64,000 bases of DNA from Virgibacillus aidingensis (lineage in GTDB: Bacteria; Bacillota; Bacilli; Bacillales; Amphibacillaceae), in the NCBI RefSeq assembly GCF_010994035.1, contig NZ_WIXN01000005.1:173491-237490 (forward strand), in the 5' to 3' direction. The notes under the pieces are model-generated. The model made no database searches. It was not told the DNA's origin and saw only the letters and a list, made by a program, of their open reading frames with translations. Made by a program: the position numbers and the translations under genes. Below, piece after piece: positions 1-9,508 of this stretch. Numbering within the stretch: position 1 is the first letter of the stretch; the number at the start of each line of letters is the position of its first letter.

Positions 1-855
1 AGATTTGTCCGTCAGATGCTGGAGGATACAAAACCAACTACGTTTGCGGAATTGGTTATAATTTCAGGACTGTCACATGGTACAGATGTTTGGCTCGGAA
101 ATGCCCAGGAGCTGATCAATGATGGGATTTGTGAGCTTTCCGACGTAATTGGCTGCCGTGACGATATCATGGTTTACCTCATGCATAAAGGGCTGGAAGC
201 ATCACTTGCATTTAAAATCATGGAATTTGTGCGTAAAGGCAGAGGACTGCAGGATGAATGGATTGTTGAAATGAAAAAACATGGTGTGCCGGATTGGTAC
301 ATTGAATCCTGTAAAAAAATTAAATATATGTTTCCAAAGGCACATGCTGCTGCTTATGTGCTGATGGCGGTAAGAATCGCTTATTTTAAAGTTCATTATC
401 CTATTTTCTTTTATGCTGCTTATTTTACGGTGAGAGCGGATGATTTTGAACTTGATACAATGATTAAAGGTTCCCAGGCAATCAGAAACCGTATTGAATC
501 TATTGAAGCAAAAGGGAATGACGCACCACCGAAGGAGAAAAGTTTATTAACCGTGTTGGAAATTTCACTGGAAATGTGTGAGCGTGGTTTTCAAATCGGA
601 AAAGTGGACCTGTATAAATCCAGTGCCACTGAATTTATTGTTGATGGGGATACACTGATTCCGCCGTTTAATGCAGTTGATGGTTTAGGCACAAATGCTG
701 CATTGAATATTGTTAAAGCAAGAGAAGATGGAGAGTTTTTATCTAAGGAAGATTTACAAAAAAGAAGCAGGATTTCCAAAACGGTATTGGAATATCTTGA
801 TAATCATGGGTGTCTCGAAGGGATGGAAGAAAAAAACCAGCTTTCCCTATTTTAA
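1..855 (+). CDS. polC: DNA polymerase III PolC-type, C-terminal part (partial)
   Basis: The window opens inside this gene. The frame is open from base 1 and gives 284 C-terminal residues of the Gram-positive replicative polymerase PolC, roughly the last fifth of a protein of about 1,430 residues. The [19 protein letters not shown] stretch is typical of the PolC polymerase/helix-hairpin-helix region. The extreme C-terminus ends in QLSLF, a canonical beta-clamp binding motif, so the 3' end is intact. PolC carries out leading-strand and most lagging-strand synthesis in Firmicutes. In B. subtilis polC also lies just upstream of rimP-nusA. The ATG at 16 is internal and is not the start. Confidence 0.97.
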   Translation, partial: RFVRQMLEDTKPTTFAELVIISGLSHGTDVWLGNAQELINDGICELSDVIGCRDDIMVYLMHKGLEASLAFKIMEFVRKGRGLQDEWIVEMKKHGVPDWYIESCKKIKYMFPKAHAAAYVLMAVRIAYFKVHYPIFFYAAYFTVRADDFELDTMIKGSQAIRNRIESIEAKGNDAPPKEKSLLTVLEISLEMCERGFQIGKVDLYKSSATEFIVDGDTLIPPFNAVDGLGTNAALNIVKAREDGEFLSKEDLQKRSRISKTVLEYLDNHGCLEGMEEKNQLSLF

Positions 856-859
856 ATCT

Positions 860-889
860 TTCACCTTTCAGGTTCATGTATGCTATAAT
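860..889 (+). promoter_or_regulatory. Candidate sigma-A promoter for the RsbR-like gene
   Basis: TATAAT at 884-889 is preceded by TGC, giving an extended -10. A weak -35 TTCACC lies at 860-865 with an 18-nt spacer. The site is about 70 nt before the start codon, in the polC/RsbR gap. Confidence 0.5.
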
Positions 890-961
890 ACAAGCTATAT
901 AAAATTAAAATATTCAATATATTTAAGCCGTATTTATTAAACCGACAAGAAAGGTTGATTG

Positions 962-1813
962 ATGTTGAATCTAAGGTATAGCAAAGGAAATGGGATTACA
1001 GACTTTTTAATAGAAAACAGAGAAGAATTTGAATCTAAACTGCTGGAAGAACCTAATGTCCGGGAAAAGGTTGAAGAAATACGGGTAGTCGGAAATATAA
1101 ATTTATTGGAAAATGCACATAAACTTATTTTAATGGTGGTAGAAGAAAAGGAAGAAGAAATTATACAATTTGCCAATCAGGAAGGGATTGCCTGGGCCAA
1201 TTCTTCATTAACACTTTCTTTTAAGCTGAAATGGGTGCAAAAGATACGAAAAAACCTTTGGACCTTCCTGTATAAATTTGACAGATTTACAGAGGAAAGC
1301 TATACCCGTGAAACGTACTATGACTTTGGAAAAAAAATGAATGAATTGCTTGATGAATTTTTGAAGGAGTTTTTTATCACGTATTCCAGTTATAAAGATA
1401 GACTGCTCGATGAACAAAAGCAACTGGTTGAAAGTTTATCGGTGCCGATCATTCCTATTTCGCCAAAGATAAGCATTTTGCCGCTCATTGGCACGATGGA
1501 CAGCTACAGGGCAAATATAGTGGAAGAAAAGGTGTTAGTCGAAATTGGTGCAAAACGGGTACAGACATTAATTATGGATTTATCGGGAATAGCTGATATG
1601 GACAGCGAAGCCATTCATTACTTTCTGAAATTATATGACGGTATATCCATGATGGGCTGTCGTTCGGTTATTACTGGCATGCGGCCTGAGGTAGTAAGGA
1701 AAATTATTAATTTTGATGAATCATTTGCCCATAATGTGGAAAAAAGGGGGACAGTAGAGCAAGCATTGAATGAACATTTTCGAGCTGGGAGCGATAATAG
1801 CCGGAAATACTGA
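962..1813 (+). CDS. RsbR-like protein with C-terminal STAS domain
   Basis: A 283-residue protein with the RsbR layout. The helical N-terminal part (about 1-150) resembles the non-heme-globin-like sensor domain, and a C-terminal STAS domain spans about 165-275. The STAS part shows the ILPLIGTMDSYRA strand/loop and the LIMDLSGIADMDSEA block, which in RsbR paralogues hold the phosphorylated threonines. At the second position this protein has serine (DMDSEA) instead of threonine. By family knowledge such proteins form stressosomes with RsbS and RsbT and control sigma-B. No rsbS, rsbT or rsbX is nearby. A TTG at 959 also starts the frame, but ATG 962 is better spaced from AGAAAGG at 948-954. It has its own promoter, so it is a monocistronic insertion between polC and the nusA operon. 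Confidence 0.8.
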   Translation: MLNLRYSKGNGITDFLIENREEFESKLLEEPNVREKVEEIRVVGNINLLENAHKLILMVVEEKEEEIIQFANQEGIAWANSSLTLSFKLKWVQKIRKNLWTFLYKFDRFTEESYTRETYYDFGKKMNELLDEFLKEFFITYSSYKDRLLDEQKQLVESLSVPIIPISPKISILPLIGTMDSYRANIVEEKVLVEIGAKRVQTLIMDLSGIADMDSEAIHYFLKLYDGISMMGCRSVITGMRPEVVRKIINFDESFAHNVEKRGTVEQALNEHFRAGSDNSRKY

Positions 1814-1998
1814 TTAGAAATTTGCTTTTGGGGGAAGACTATTAAGCAGGCTGTTATATAAACCTGAATAAAGGCAGATTCCAGGAATTCGCCACATGGA
1901 GCGGATACACGCGAGAAGGATTCTGTCTTTCCCGCCTTGTCCAAAAACGATGTATTCTGCTGCGCCGAAAATAATGTGATTCGTGTCATGTATCATTG

Positions 1999-2027
1999 TT
2001 GCATACTTAACCGAATTATGATATAAT
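1999..2027 (+). promoter_or_regulatory. Sigma-A promoter of the rimP-nusA-infB operon
   Basis: TTGCAT at 1999-2004, a 17-nt spacer, and a perfect TATAAT at 2022-2027. The predicted start near 2034 gives a leader of about 270 nt before rimP. Confidence 0.8.
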
Positions 2028-2054
2028 TCATTTGGAGTATGATAATGGACGCTT

Positions 2055-2080
2055 AAAGAGTGGGTAAAGACCCACTCTTT
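2055..2080 (+). promoter_or_regulatory. Leader hairpin 1 upstream of rimP
   Basis: Perfect 10-bp inverted repeat: AAAGAGTGGG at 2055-2064 and CCCACTCTTT at 2071-2080 around a 6-nt loop. The right arm ends in TTT and is followed by CTTAAT, so it is terminator-like but has a weak T-run. It would lie about 20 nt from the transcript 5' end. Confidence 0.6.
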
Positions 2081-2111
2081 CTTAATACTACGAAGCAGCT
2101 GCGCCCCCATT

Positions 2112-2150
2112 CCCTTGCCAAACCTGAGGCAAGGGTTTTATATTGGCAGG
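2112..2150 (+). promoter_or_regulatory. Leader hairpin 2 upstream of rimP, attenuator-like
   Basis: CCCTTGCC at 2112-2119 pairs with GGCAAGGG at 2128-2135 and is followed by TTTTA. An alternative pairing exists: CTTGCCAA (2114-2121) can pair over 8 bp, one of them G-U, with TTGGCAGG (2143-2150). The two structures exclude each other. This suggests a regulated leader for an operon that encodes the termination factor NusA, but regulation is inferred only. Confidence 0.45.
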
Positions 2151-2303
2151 CGGGGAAGAATAAATAAATTATAGCCATGTGCAGCAGCATGATAAAACAG
2201 GGCTGGGAAAATAAAAATTTCCAAGCTGTTCCGTACTTGAAATGAAAAATACAATGATTGTTTATACTAGTTAATAAATACGTGAATAAAGGAGGATATA
2301 CGT

Positions 2304-2771
2304 TTGAGCTCTGTAATTGAAACAACAGAAGCATTAGTTGATCCCATCTTAAGGAAAAGGGATCTGGAGCTGGTTGATGTTGAATATGTGAAAGAAGGAA
2401 AGAACTGGTTCTTACGTGTTTATATAGATAAAGCCGGCGGAATTGATATAACGGAATGTGGAGAGGTTTCCGAGGAATTAAGCGAAAAACTGGATGAGAA
2501 CGATCCGGTTAAGGGCACCTATTACCTTGAAGTTTCTTCACCTGGTGCGGAAAGACCGTTAAAAACGAAAGACGACCTGATTAATAACATTGGCAATAAT
2601 GTGAATATCAGGCTTTATGAACCAATTAATGGAGAAAAAGAATATGAAGGCAGACTTGCGGATTTTTCAGATAATCTACTTACCGTTGAATACAAAGAAA
2701 AAGCAAGGAAAAAAGAAGTCAGTATTCCGTATGAAAAAGTTGCTAAAGCACGGCTGGCTGTTATGCTTTAA
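2304..2771 (+). CDS. rimP: Ribosome maturation factor RimP
   Basis: 155 residues, the normal length for RimP (YlxS), which binds free 30S subunits and is needed for their late maturation. The start is TTG with GGAGG at 2291-2295. The N-terminal alpha/beta domain contains [22 protein letters not shown] and the C-terminal SH3-like domain contains [16 protein letters not shown]. It is the first gene of the transcription/translation operon, with nusA 15 nt downstream, as in other Firmicutes. Confidence 0.96.
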   Translation: MSSVIETTEALVDPILRKRDLELVDVEYVKEGKNWFLRVYIDKAGGIDITECGEVSEELSEKLDENDPVKGTYYLEVSSPGAERPLKTKDDLINNIGNNVNIRLYEPINGEKEYEGRLADFSDNLLTVEYKEKARKKEVSIPYEKVAKARLAVML

Positions 2772-2786
2772 AGGGGGAAAAATAAA

Positions 2787-3917
2787 TTGAGCAATCAGTT
2801 GTTTGAGGCGATTGATTATTTGGCAGAAGAAAAAGGCATTGATAAAGATATATTATTGGAAGCGTTGGAAGCAGCCCTTATTTCTGCTTACAAAAAGAAC
2901 TTTAAATCGGCAACAAATGTGAGAATTGAATTAAATGAAGAGACAGGAAAAATGGGTGTGTTTGCAAGAAAGACAGTTGTTGAAGAGGTGGAGGATCACC
3001 AGTCGGAAATAAGCCTGGATGAGGCAAAGGAAATAAATCCGAATTATGAGCTGGAAGATGTTCTTGAAATTGAGGTAACACCAAAGGATTTTGGAAGAAT
3101 TGCTGCACAGGCAGCTAAACAGGTTGTAACACAACGTGTGAGGGAAGCGGAACGCGGAGTTATTTTTTCCGAATACGCTGACCGGGAAGAAGACGTATTA
3201 ACCGGTATTATACAACGAAAGGATCACCGGTATATATACGTAAATTTAGGTAAAATTGAGGCAAAACTGGCTGAAGCCGAACAAATGCCAACAGAAGAAT
3301 ACCATATTCATGATCGGATTAAAGTGTTTGTAACCAAAGTGGAAAACACGAGCAAAGGACCACAGGTTTATATCTCCAGATCCCATCCAGGACTGTTAAA
3401 GCGATTATTCGAAATGGAAGTTCCGGAAATTTACGATGGAATAGTAGAAATCAAGTCTGTAGCACGTGAGGCCGGCGACCGTTCCAAGATATCTGTTTAT
3501 GCTCCTGACCCGGATATAGATCCGGTCGGTTCCTGCGTAGGCCAAAAAGGCCAGCGGGTTCAAACGATTGTGGATGAATTAAAAGGGGAAAAAATTGATG
3601 TAGTGGAATGGTCGGAGGACCCGATAGAGTTTGTTTCCAATGCACTGAGTCCCTCAAAGGTAGTGGATGTGATTGTAAATGAAGAAGATAAAGCAACCAC
3701 TGTCATTGTTCCTGATTACCAGCTTTCCCTTGCGATCGGAAAACGAGGTCAGAATGCAAGGCTGGCAGCTAAACTGACAGGCTGGAAAATCGATATTAAA
3801 AGTGAATCTGAAGCAAAAGAAGAGGGGCTATTGAAAGAAAAAGAGGATGTATTTTTTGATGACAATACAGCTTACCATGAAGAAATTCACGATGAAGATG
3901 AAGACCTGTTTCAGTAA
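2787..3917 (+). CDS. nusA: Transcription termination/antitermination factor NusA
   Basis: 376 residues; TTG start with AAGGGGG at 2771-2777. The order is an N-terminal RNA-polymerase-binding domain (about 1-125), an S1 domain (about 135-200), then KH1 (motif VGQKGQRVQTI) and KH2 (AIGKRGQNARLAAKL). A short acidic tail replaces the C-terminal repeats of the E. coli protein, as is usual in Firmicutes. NusA binds elongating RNA polymerase and stimulates pausing and intrinsic termination. It is second in the operon and has ylxR 12 nt downstream. Confidence 0.98.
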   Translation: MSNQLFEAIDYLAEEKGIDKDILLEALEAALISAYKKNFKSATNVRIELNEETGKMGVFARKTVVEEVEDHQSEISLDEAKEINPNYELEDVLEIEVTPKDFGRIAAQAAKQVVTQRVREAERGVIFSEYADREEDVLTGIIQRKDHRYIYVNLGKIEAKLAEAEQMPTEEYHIHDRIKVFVTKVENTSKGPQVYISRSHPGLLKRLFEMEVPEIYDGIVEIKSVAREAGDRSKISVYAPDPDIDPVGSCVGQKGQRVQTIVDELKGEKIDVVEWSEDPIEFVSNALSPSKVVDVIVNEEDKATTVIVPDYQLSLAIGKRGQNARLAAKLTGWKIDIKSESEAKEEGLLKEKEDVFFDDNTAYHEEIHDEDEDLFQ

Positions 3918-3929
3918 GGGGGCATCCCA

Positions 3930-4211
3930 ATGGTAAAAAAGAAAAAAGTTCCACAGAGGAAATGTGTAGTCACCAATGAAATGAAGCCAAAAAAGGATCT
4001 GATCCGCGTTGTACGGAATAAAGAAGGGGAAGTATTTGTTGATCCCACCGGAAAAAAGAATGGCCGCGGTGCTTATTTATCAAGGGATCTGAAGGTGATT
4101 ACAGAAGCAGAAGGTTCAAATATTCTGGATCGGCATCTGAACGCTGAAGTGGATGCATCCGTTTACGAAGAATTAAAACAAATGATCGAAGGGGCCGCCA
4201 ATGCAAAATAG
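3930..4211 (+). CDS. ylxR: YlxR-family RNA-binding protein (RnpM)
   Basis: 93 residues, basic, with the family signature GRGAYLSRD near residue 47 and the N-terminal RKCVVTNEMKPKKDLIRVV block. YlxR (also called RnpM) binds RNase P RNA and modulates its activity. It lies between nusA and ylxQ as in B. subtilis. Its last 11 nt overlap the ylxQ start, which implies translational coupling. Confidence 0.93.
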   Translation: MVKKKKVPQRKCVVTNEMKPKKDLIRVVRNKEGEVFVDPTGKKNGRGAYLSRDLKVITEAEGSNILDRHLNAEVDASVYEELKQMIEGAANAK

Positions 4212-4500
4212 CTATTTGAATTTGCTTGGACTCGCCAATCGGGCCGGAAAATGTTCCACAGGGGAAAGCACTATTATTAAAGATATTAAAAGCAATAAGG
4301 CAAAACTGGTTATATTGGCCGGCGACGCAGGATCACGAACACGAAAAAGAATTACGGATAAATGTAAATCGTATGATGTACCATTTGAGATAGCAGGCGA
4401 CATAGATACATTGTCACATGCTATTGGAAAACATAAAAGAGTAGCCGTCGCTATTTTAGATGCAGGTTTTGCGGATAAGATAAAGTCGTTGCTCGGGTAA
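4201..4500 (+). CDS. ylxQ: L7Ae-family RNA-binding protein YlxQ
   Basis: 99 residues with the L7Ae/L30e/S12e/Gadd45 fold signature: [12 protein letters not shown] near the start, then [13 protein letters not shown] and the VPFEIAGD segment. Family members bind kink-turn RNA. The ATG lies inside the end of ylxR. The precise RNA target is unknown. Confidence 0.92.
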   Translation: MQNSYLNLLGLANRAGKCSTGESTIIKDIKSNKAKLVILAGDAGSRTRKRITDKCKSYDVPFEIAGDIDTLSHAIGKHKRVAVAILDAGFADKIKSLLG

Positions 4501-4520
4501 CTAATTTCGGGGGTGAACGT

Positions 4521-6659
4521 ATGAGCAAAATGCGTGTATATGAATATGCCAAACAAAACAATACTACTAGTAAAAATGTAATAAATATTTTAAAAGGAAT
4601 GAATGTGGAAGTATCCAATCACATGTCAACTATTTCCAGTGATACAATAAGGAAACTGGATGAAAAGTTTCATCCTGATACTGTTAAAAAGGAAAGTCCA
4701 AAACCCAATAAAACGAAAAAAGAATCCACTAAAGGAAATACTCAATCAAAACAGAAAAATACAAAAAAAGAAGACCGGGGAAAGCAAAAAAACAGCTCAA
4801 ATCCGAAACAGCAAAATAAACAGACAAAAAATAAAAATAAAAAGCAAAAAGGAAATAAAGGCAATAGAGGAAAAGAAAATAAACAAACTGCGAATCCTGT
4901 AAAGGAAACGCCAAAGAAAATCACTTACAGTAATACTTTAACCGTTAGTGACTTAGCGGATAAATTAAATAAAGAAACTGCTGAAATCATTAAAAAGCTT
5001 ATGTTTCTAGGTGTAATGGCAACGAAGAACCAGGATTTGGATGACGATGCCGTGGAGCTGATCTGTGCAGAATATGATGTTGAAGTTGAAAAAGAAATCA
5101 TTCTTGAGGATACCGACTTTGATAAATATATTGAGGAAGATGATGAAGCAAACCTGCAGGAAAGACCAGCAGTAGTAACGATTATGGGTCACGTTGACCA
5201 TGGAAAAACAACCCTTCTTGATTCTATTCGACATACAAAAGTAACTGCAGGGGAAGCAGGGGGAATTACACAGCATATTGGTGCATATCAAGTAGAAAAT
5301 GAAGGCAAAAAAGTAACATTTCTTGACACACCCGGTCATGCTGCATTCACGAGTATGCGCTCGCGCGGGGCACAAGTAACGGATGTTGCCATTTTGGTTG
5401 TAGCTGCCGATGATGGTGTCATGCCGCAGACGGTGGAGGCAATTAACCATGCAAAGGCTGCTGAGGTTCCAATTATCGTAGCTGTAAATAAAATGGACAA
5501 AGAAGCTGCCAACCCGGACCGGGTGATGCAGGAGTTGACGGAATATGAACTAATTCCGGAAGACTGGGGCGGAAGCACAATTTTTGTTAATATATCTGCC
5601 ATAAAAGGGGAAGGTATTGATGAACTGCTTGAAATGATTCTTCTGGTAGCTGAAGTGGAGGAATTGCAGGCTAACCCTAATAACAATGCCTTCGGAACGG
5701 TGATAGATGCCCAGCTGGATAAGGGACGCGGCTCGGTTGCCACTTTACTCGTTCAGAATGGGACCCTTCATGTAGGAGATTCAATTGTAGTAGGAAATAC
5801 CTTCGGCCGGGTAAGGGCTATGGTTAGTGATATAGGTCAGCGCGTAACAACGGCGGGACCTTCTACCCCTGTTGAAATTACCGGGTTAAATGATGTACCG
5901 CAGGCGGGGGATCAGTTTCTCGTATTTAAGGATGAGAAAAAAGCAAGACAAATCGGGGAGGCCCGCCAGCAAAAACAAATTCAGGAAAACCGGGGAGAAC
6001 AATCCAGAGTAAGTCTTGATGATTTATTTGAACAAATTAAACAAGGCGAGATGAAAGAATTAAACATTATTATAAAAGCTGATGTACAAGGTTCAGCAGA
6101 AGCACTGGCTTCTTCTTTGCAGAAAATTGATGTAGCCGGGGTGAACATTAAAATTATCCACACGGGAGTAGGAGCTATTAAAGAATCGGATATTATCCTG
6201 GCTTCTGCATCAAATGCCATTGTTATTGGTTTTAATGTTCGTCCTGATGTCAATGCGAAAAAAGCTGCCGACTCGGAAAAAGTGGATATCCGCCTTCATC
6301 GTGTTATTTATCAGGCTATTGAAGAAATAGAAGCAGCGATGAAAGGTCTGCTTGACCCTGAATTTGAAGAGAAGGTAATCGGCCAGGCGGAAGTAAGGGA
6401 AACCTTTAAAGTTTCCAGAATAGGGACAATTGCAGGGAGCTATGTAACAGACGGTAAAATCACAAGGGATTCAGGTGTACGCTTAATCCGTGATGGTGTA
6501 GTACAATTTGAAGGGGAAATAGACACATTAAAACGGTTTAAAGACGATGTCAGAGAAGTTGCCCAAAACTATGAATGTGGAATAACCATTAAAAACTTCA
6601 ATGATATTAAAGAGGGCGATGTTATTGAAGCATTTATCATGGAGGAAATCCAGCGCTGA
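4521..6659 (+). CDS. infB: Translation initiation factor IF-2
   Basis: 712 residues. IF-2 recruits fMet-tRNA to the 30S P site and promotes subunit joining by GTP hydrolysis. An N-terminal IF2-N subdomain ([21 protein letters not shown]) is followed by a long Lys/Gln/Asn-rich linker (about 55-130), which is low complexity but typical. A second IF2-N module follows, then the GTPase domain with GHVDHGKT near residue 223, DTPGH and NKMD, and domains II-IV ending at the fMet-tRNA-binding C2. RBS GGGGGTG lies about 10 nt upstream. The stop overlaps the ylxP start by one base. Confidence 0.98.
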   Translation: MSKMRVYEYAKQNNTTSKNVINILKGMNVEVSNHMSTISSDTIRKLDEKFHPDTVKKESPKPNKTKKESTKGNTQSKQKNTKKEDRGKQKNSSNPKQQNKQTKNKNKKQKGNKGNRGKENKQTANPVKETPKKITYSNTLTVSDLADKLNKETAEIIKKLMFLGVMATKNQDLDDDAVELICAEYDVEVEKEIILEDTDFDKYIEEDDEANLQERPAVVTIMGHVDHGKTTLLDSIRHTKVTAGEAGGITQHIGAYQVENEGKKVTFLDTPGHAAFTSMRSRGAQVTDVAILVVAADDGVMPQTVEAINHAKAAEVPIIVAVNKMDKEAANPDRVMQELTEYELIPEDWGGSTIFVNISAIKGEGIDELLEMILLVAEVEELQANPNNNAFGTVIDAQLDKGRGSVATLLVQNGTLHVGDSIVVGNTFGRVRAMVSDIGQRVTTAGPSTPVEITGLNDVPQAGDQFLVFKDEKKARQIGEARQQKQIQENRGEQSRVSLDDLFEQIKQGEMKELNIIIKADVQGSAEALASSLQKIDVAGVNIKIIHTGVGAIKESDIILASASNAIVIGFNVRPDVNAKKAADSEKVDIRLHRVIYQAIEEIEAAMKGLLDPEFEEKVIGQAEVRETFKVSRIGTIAGSYVTDGKITRDSGVRLIRDGVVQFEGEIDTLKRFKDDVREVAQNYECGITIKNFNDIKEGDVIEAFIMEEIQR

Positions 6660-6937
6660 TGATTTATTATGCCGAAGTAGAGTGCATAATGTATGAAGGA
6701 CATTCATTAAAAGAAAAGAGATCCATTATCAGACGGCTTTTAGCCCGGCTCAAGCAGGACTTGAATGTTGCAGCAGGGGAACTGGATTATCATGATCTAT
6801 GGCAAAGAACCAAAATCGGTATTGTTACACTGTCAAATGAAAAAAGCCATGCTGAAAAAGTCATTCAGGAAGCATTAAGGATAGTGGATACATTTGCAGA
6901 ACTTGAAAGAACGATTACAAATGTGGAAGAATTATAG
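6659..6937 (+). CDS. ylxP: DUF503 protein YlxP
   Basis: 92 residues with the DUF503 hallmarks: an N-terminal strand [11 protein letters not shown], the SLKEKRSIIRRLLARLK motif (KxKR helix) and an AAGELDYHDLWQ segment. It starts on the last base of the infB stop (TGATG), so the two are translationally coupled. Its function is not firmly known; the conserved place between infB and rbfA suggests a ribosome-related role. Confidence 0.9.
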   Translation: MIYYAEVECIMYEGHSLKEKRSIIRRLLARLKQDLNVAAGELDYHDLWQRTKIGIVTLSNEKSHAEKVIQEALRIVDTFAELERTITNVEEL

Positions 6938-6983
6938 TATGCAAAATCTGCTGACATCGACGTGTTAAATTGAGGTGAGAAAT

Positions 6984-7325
6984 ATGGCTGAGTTACGTGC
7001 ACACAGAGTTGCAGAACAAATGAAAAAAGAGCTGGGGGAAATTCTTACAAGAAAAATCAAAGACCCGAGGGTTGGCTTTGTCACAGTGACAGATGTGGAA
7101 GTAACAGGCGACCTGCAGCAGGCAAAAATTTTCATTTCTGTACTTGGGGATGAAAAGGAAAAACAGGATACTTTGCTTGGGCTGTCCAAAGCAAAAGGGT
7201 TTATCCGTTCAGAGATTGGTCAGAGAATTCGTCTCAGAAAAACACCCGAGATATATTTTGAATTTGATGAAGCGCTGGAAAGAGGCAACAGAATAGATAA
7301 GATCTTGCGCGATCTAAATGAATAG
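6984..7325 (+). CDS. rbfA: 30S ribosome-binding factor RbfA
   Basis: 113 residues, a KH-fold protein that binds immature 30S and is required for 16S rRNA 5'-end processing and cold adaptation. It has [20 protein letters not shown] at the N-terminus and the [19 protein letters not shown] block. ATG 6984 is chosen over the in-frame GTG 6975 because that GTG overlaps the Shine-Dalgarno GAGGTG, which sits correctly for 6984. truB follows only after a 285-nt gap, which is wider than usual. Confidence 0.96.
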   Translation: MAELRAHRVAEQMKKELGEILTRKIKDPRVGFVTVTDVEVTGDLQQAKIFISVLGDEKEKQDTLLGLSKAKGFIRSEIGQRIRLRKTPEIYFEFDEALERGNRIDKILRDLNE

Positions 7326-7610
7326 TTTTTTAAATCGAATAGGCAGGGCAAATAATTTAAAGGAATGACCAATACACAACCTGAGATACTGCTATGAAAA
7401 GTAATGCGGTTTCCTGGAAAATGCATGCGCATTTTCCAGCAGCTGCAGCACTGCCGGGGTTTTACTTATTCAGCGGGAGCAGTGACGGGCTCTTCAGCAT
7501 TAATGGCAATTGTGCCAGCTGTAAAAAAGATGTTTTTATGTAGTCTGGATTCTCATGATAAATTATTTTTGCACCAGCCTCTTTTTACATGTAAACGGGA
7601 GCTGAAAGTG
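7326..7610 (+). other. 285-bp rbfA-truB gap with a perfect hairpin
   Basis: No gene is recognised. A perfect 10-bp hairpin (CTGGAAAATG at 7414-7423, CATTTTCCAG at 7430-7439, 6-nt loop) lies centrally and has no T-run, so it is not a terminator. The truB frame is open upstream to 7404, but that sequence does not resemble TruB. The gap is GC-richer than other intergenic DNA here. Confidence 0.5.
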
Positions 7611-8504
7611 ATGAATGGAATATTGCCTTTGTGGAAGCCAAAAGGGTTAACATCCCATGACTGTGTAATGAAAGTACGTACCTTGTTTAAAACAAAAAAA
7701 GCAGGCCATACAGGAACATTGGATCCTGAGGTTGAAGGGGTGCTGCCGATTTGCATTGGACAAGCTACAAAAATTGTACCTTTTCTAACCGATACAAATA
7801 AAACATATATTACAAAAGTCAGGCTTGGGAGTGCAACAGATACGGAAGATGCGCACGGAAAGGTAACAGAAGAAATAAAAATCACAAATCCTCCCACTGA
7901 TAAAGAAATTGAACAGGCACTCAGTTTCTTTACAGGAAGCATAAAGCAGCTGCCCCCAATGTATTCTGCTGTAAAGGTAAATGGAAAAAAGCTGTATGAG
8001 TATGCCAGAGAAGGCAAATACGTCAAACGGCCGGTACGTGAAACAGTGATTCATAATATTGAAAGACTTCCTGATGAAAACCCGGATCCATTGTCCTTCA
8101 GTTTTGAAGTAATTTGTTCCAAAGGCACATACATAAGAACATTATGTGTTGATATTGGCAAAAAACTCGGGTTTCCGGCACATATGGAAAAGCTGGCAAG
8201 AATTAGAACAGGGAGTTTTACAAAGGAAAATTCAGTTACATTTGCTACAATGGAACAAGCAGCGAAAGAACACCGGCATCAGGAATTATTATTGCCAATC
8301 ATAAAAGGGCTGGAGCATTTAGAACGGTTATACGTGGATGAGCAACTGAAGGAAAAAATACAACATGGTCAAAAATTAAAAAGGCCCGGTGAGATCAAAA
8401 AGGATCCAATTGTGTTGACGTACGGTGAAGAAGTATTGGCAATCTATCAGATACATCCGGATCACCCTGAGCAAATTAAACCTCTTCGTGTTTTTCATGG
8501 ATAA
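7611..8504 (+). CDS. truB: tRNA pseudouridine-55 synthase TruB
   Basis: 297 residues from ATG 7611 (MNGILPLWKPKG, the usual TruB N-terminus). TruB makes pseudouridine 55 in the tRNA T-loop. The catalytic aspartate is D38 in the GTLDPEVEGVLPI motif; most family members have Ala where this has the V of EVEG. The Tyr-containing MYSAVKVNGKKLYEYAR motif and a C-terminal PUA-like domain are present. The frame extends upstream to 7404, but that extension has no TruB similarity. Confidence 0.95.
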   Translation: MNGILPLWKPKGLTSHDCVMKVRTLFKTKKAGHTGTLDPEVEGVLPICIGQATKIVPFLTDTNKTYITKVRLGSATDTEDAHGKVTEEIKITNPPTDKEIEQALSFFTGSIKQLPPMYSAVKVNGKKLYEYAREGKYVKRPVRETVIHNIERLPDENPDPLSFSFEVICSKGTYIRTLCVDIGKKLGFPAHMEKLARIRTGSFTKENSVTFATMEQAAKEHRHQELLLPIIKGLEHLERLYVDEQLKEKIQHGQKLKRPGEIKKDPIVLTYGEEVLAIYQIHPDHPEQIKPLRVFHG

Positions 8505-8525
8505 GGAAAAGAGTAGGTGTAGTTT

Positions 8526-9464
8526 ATGAAAATTTTCGAAGTTACATACCCACATTCATTACGGTTGGAGGAACTCCCTGATACAGCAGCCGCTATCGGA
8601 TTTTTTGACGGCATACATAGGGGACATCGGAAACTGATTCACACTGCAAAGAAAGCTGCAGAAGAAAAACAGATGGAAAGTGCCGTCATTACCTTTCATC
8701 CGCATCCATCCGCCGTGTTAAAAAAAGACGTACAGCATGTGGAATATATTACGCCTTTAAAGGAAAAAAAGAAGCTGCTGCAGCAGATGGATGTCGATCG
8801 AATGTATATCATTACATTTAACCGGCAGCTTGCCTCCCTGTCTCCCGGGGAGTTTATCAGTCATTTTATTGACGGATTAAATATAAAACATATTGTCGGC
8901 GGGTTTGATTATACATTTGGTCATAAGGGCAAAGGAAATATGGAAACGATGAAGACACATGCGGGTAACAGATTTGAAGTGACAGTTATTGATAAAGTGG
9001 AAATGAATCAAGAAAAGGTAAGTTCCACAAAAATAAGAGAGCTTATGAAGGAAGGGAAAATAGAGCAGGTCAATGCTTTGCTTAACAGACCTTTATCCAT
9101 CACCGGCACTGTAGTAAAAGGAGACCAGCGGGGCAGAACAATTGGATACCCGACTGCAAACCTGCAAATACATCCGGATACGCTAATGCCAAAACCCGGT
9201 GTATATGCGGTAAAGGCGTTGTATAAAAATGAAGAATATGAAGCAATGGCAAATCTCGGGGTGAAACCAACCTTTACAACAGGGGAAGAAATCCCTTCTC
9301 TCGAAGTCCACCTGTTTGATTATAACAACGATATTTATGGAGAAGAATTAAGGATAGAATGGCATCAATATATTCGCGATGAAGTGAGATTTAATGGTGT
9401 CGATGAACTTATTACACAGCTTCAAAAAGATGAGCAGCAAATACGGAATTATTTTTCATTATAA
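8526..9464 (+). CDS. ribF: Bifunctional riboflavin kinase/FAD synthetase
   Basis: 312 residues. The N-terminal nucleotidyltransferase domain (about 1-180) has GFFDGIHRGHRKLI (the HxGH-like site) and SSTKIRELM. The C-terminal flavokinase domain has GRTIGYPTANLQI and the EVHLFDYNNDIYGEELRIEW block. It converts riboflavin to FMN and then FAD. B. subtilis calls this gene ribC. It follows truB by 21 nt and sits before rpsO, the standard order. Confidence 0.97.
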   Translation: MKIFEVTYPHSLRLEELPDTAAAIGFFDGIHRGHRKLIHTAKKAAEEKQMESAVITFHPHPSAVLKKDVQHVEYITPLKEKKKLLQQMDVDRMYIITFNRQLASLSPGEFISHFIDGLNIKHIVGGFDYTFGHKGKGNMETMKTHAGNRFEVTVIDKVEMNQEKVSSTKIRELMKEGKIEQVNALLNRPLSITGTVVKGDQRGRTIGYPTANLQIHPDTLMPKPGVYAVKALYKNEEYEAMANLGVKPTFTTGEEIPSLEVHLFDYNNDIYGEELRIEWHQYIRDEVRFNGVDELITQLQKDEQQIRNYFSL

Positions 9465-9508
9465 AGGTCCCGTTTGGCAATTAAAATAATTATAGGCTGT
9501 AATATGAC

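Larger units (their letters stand above)
1814..2303 (+). other. 490-bp non-coding stretch with the rimP-nusA operon promoter and leader
   Basis: No convincing gene is seen here. Minus-strand open frames exist but lack a ribosome binding site and recognisable sequence. The right half holds the promoter (1999-2027) and a roughly 270-nt leader with two hairpins, described separately. The left half (1814-1990) shows nothing I can name. Confidence 0.6.

Noticed and set aside
1814..2334. Overlapping minus-strand open frames in the rimP upstream region
   Set aside because: No recognisable sequence or ribosome binding site, and they run through a strong + strand promoter and leader hairpins.
4660..4924. 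Small open frames on both strands in the infB linker
   Set aside because: They come from the A-rich Lys/Gln linker of IF-2; there is no independent evidence of coding.
7404..7610. 69-codon in-frame extension upstream of truB
   Set aside because: TruB proteins begin at MNGILPLWKPKG; the extension includes a hairpin and shows no family similarity.
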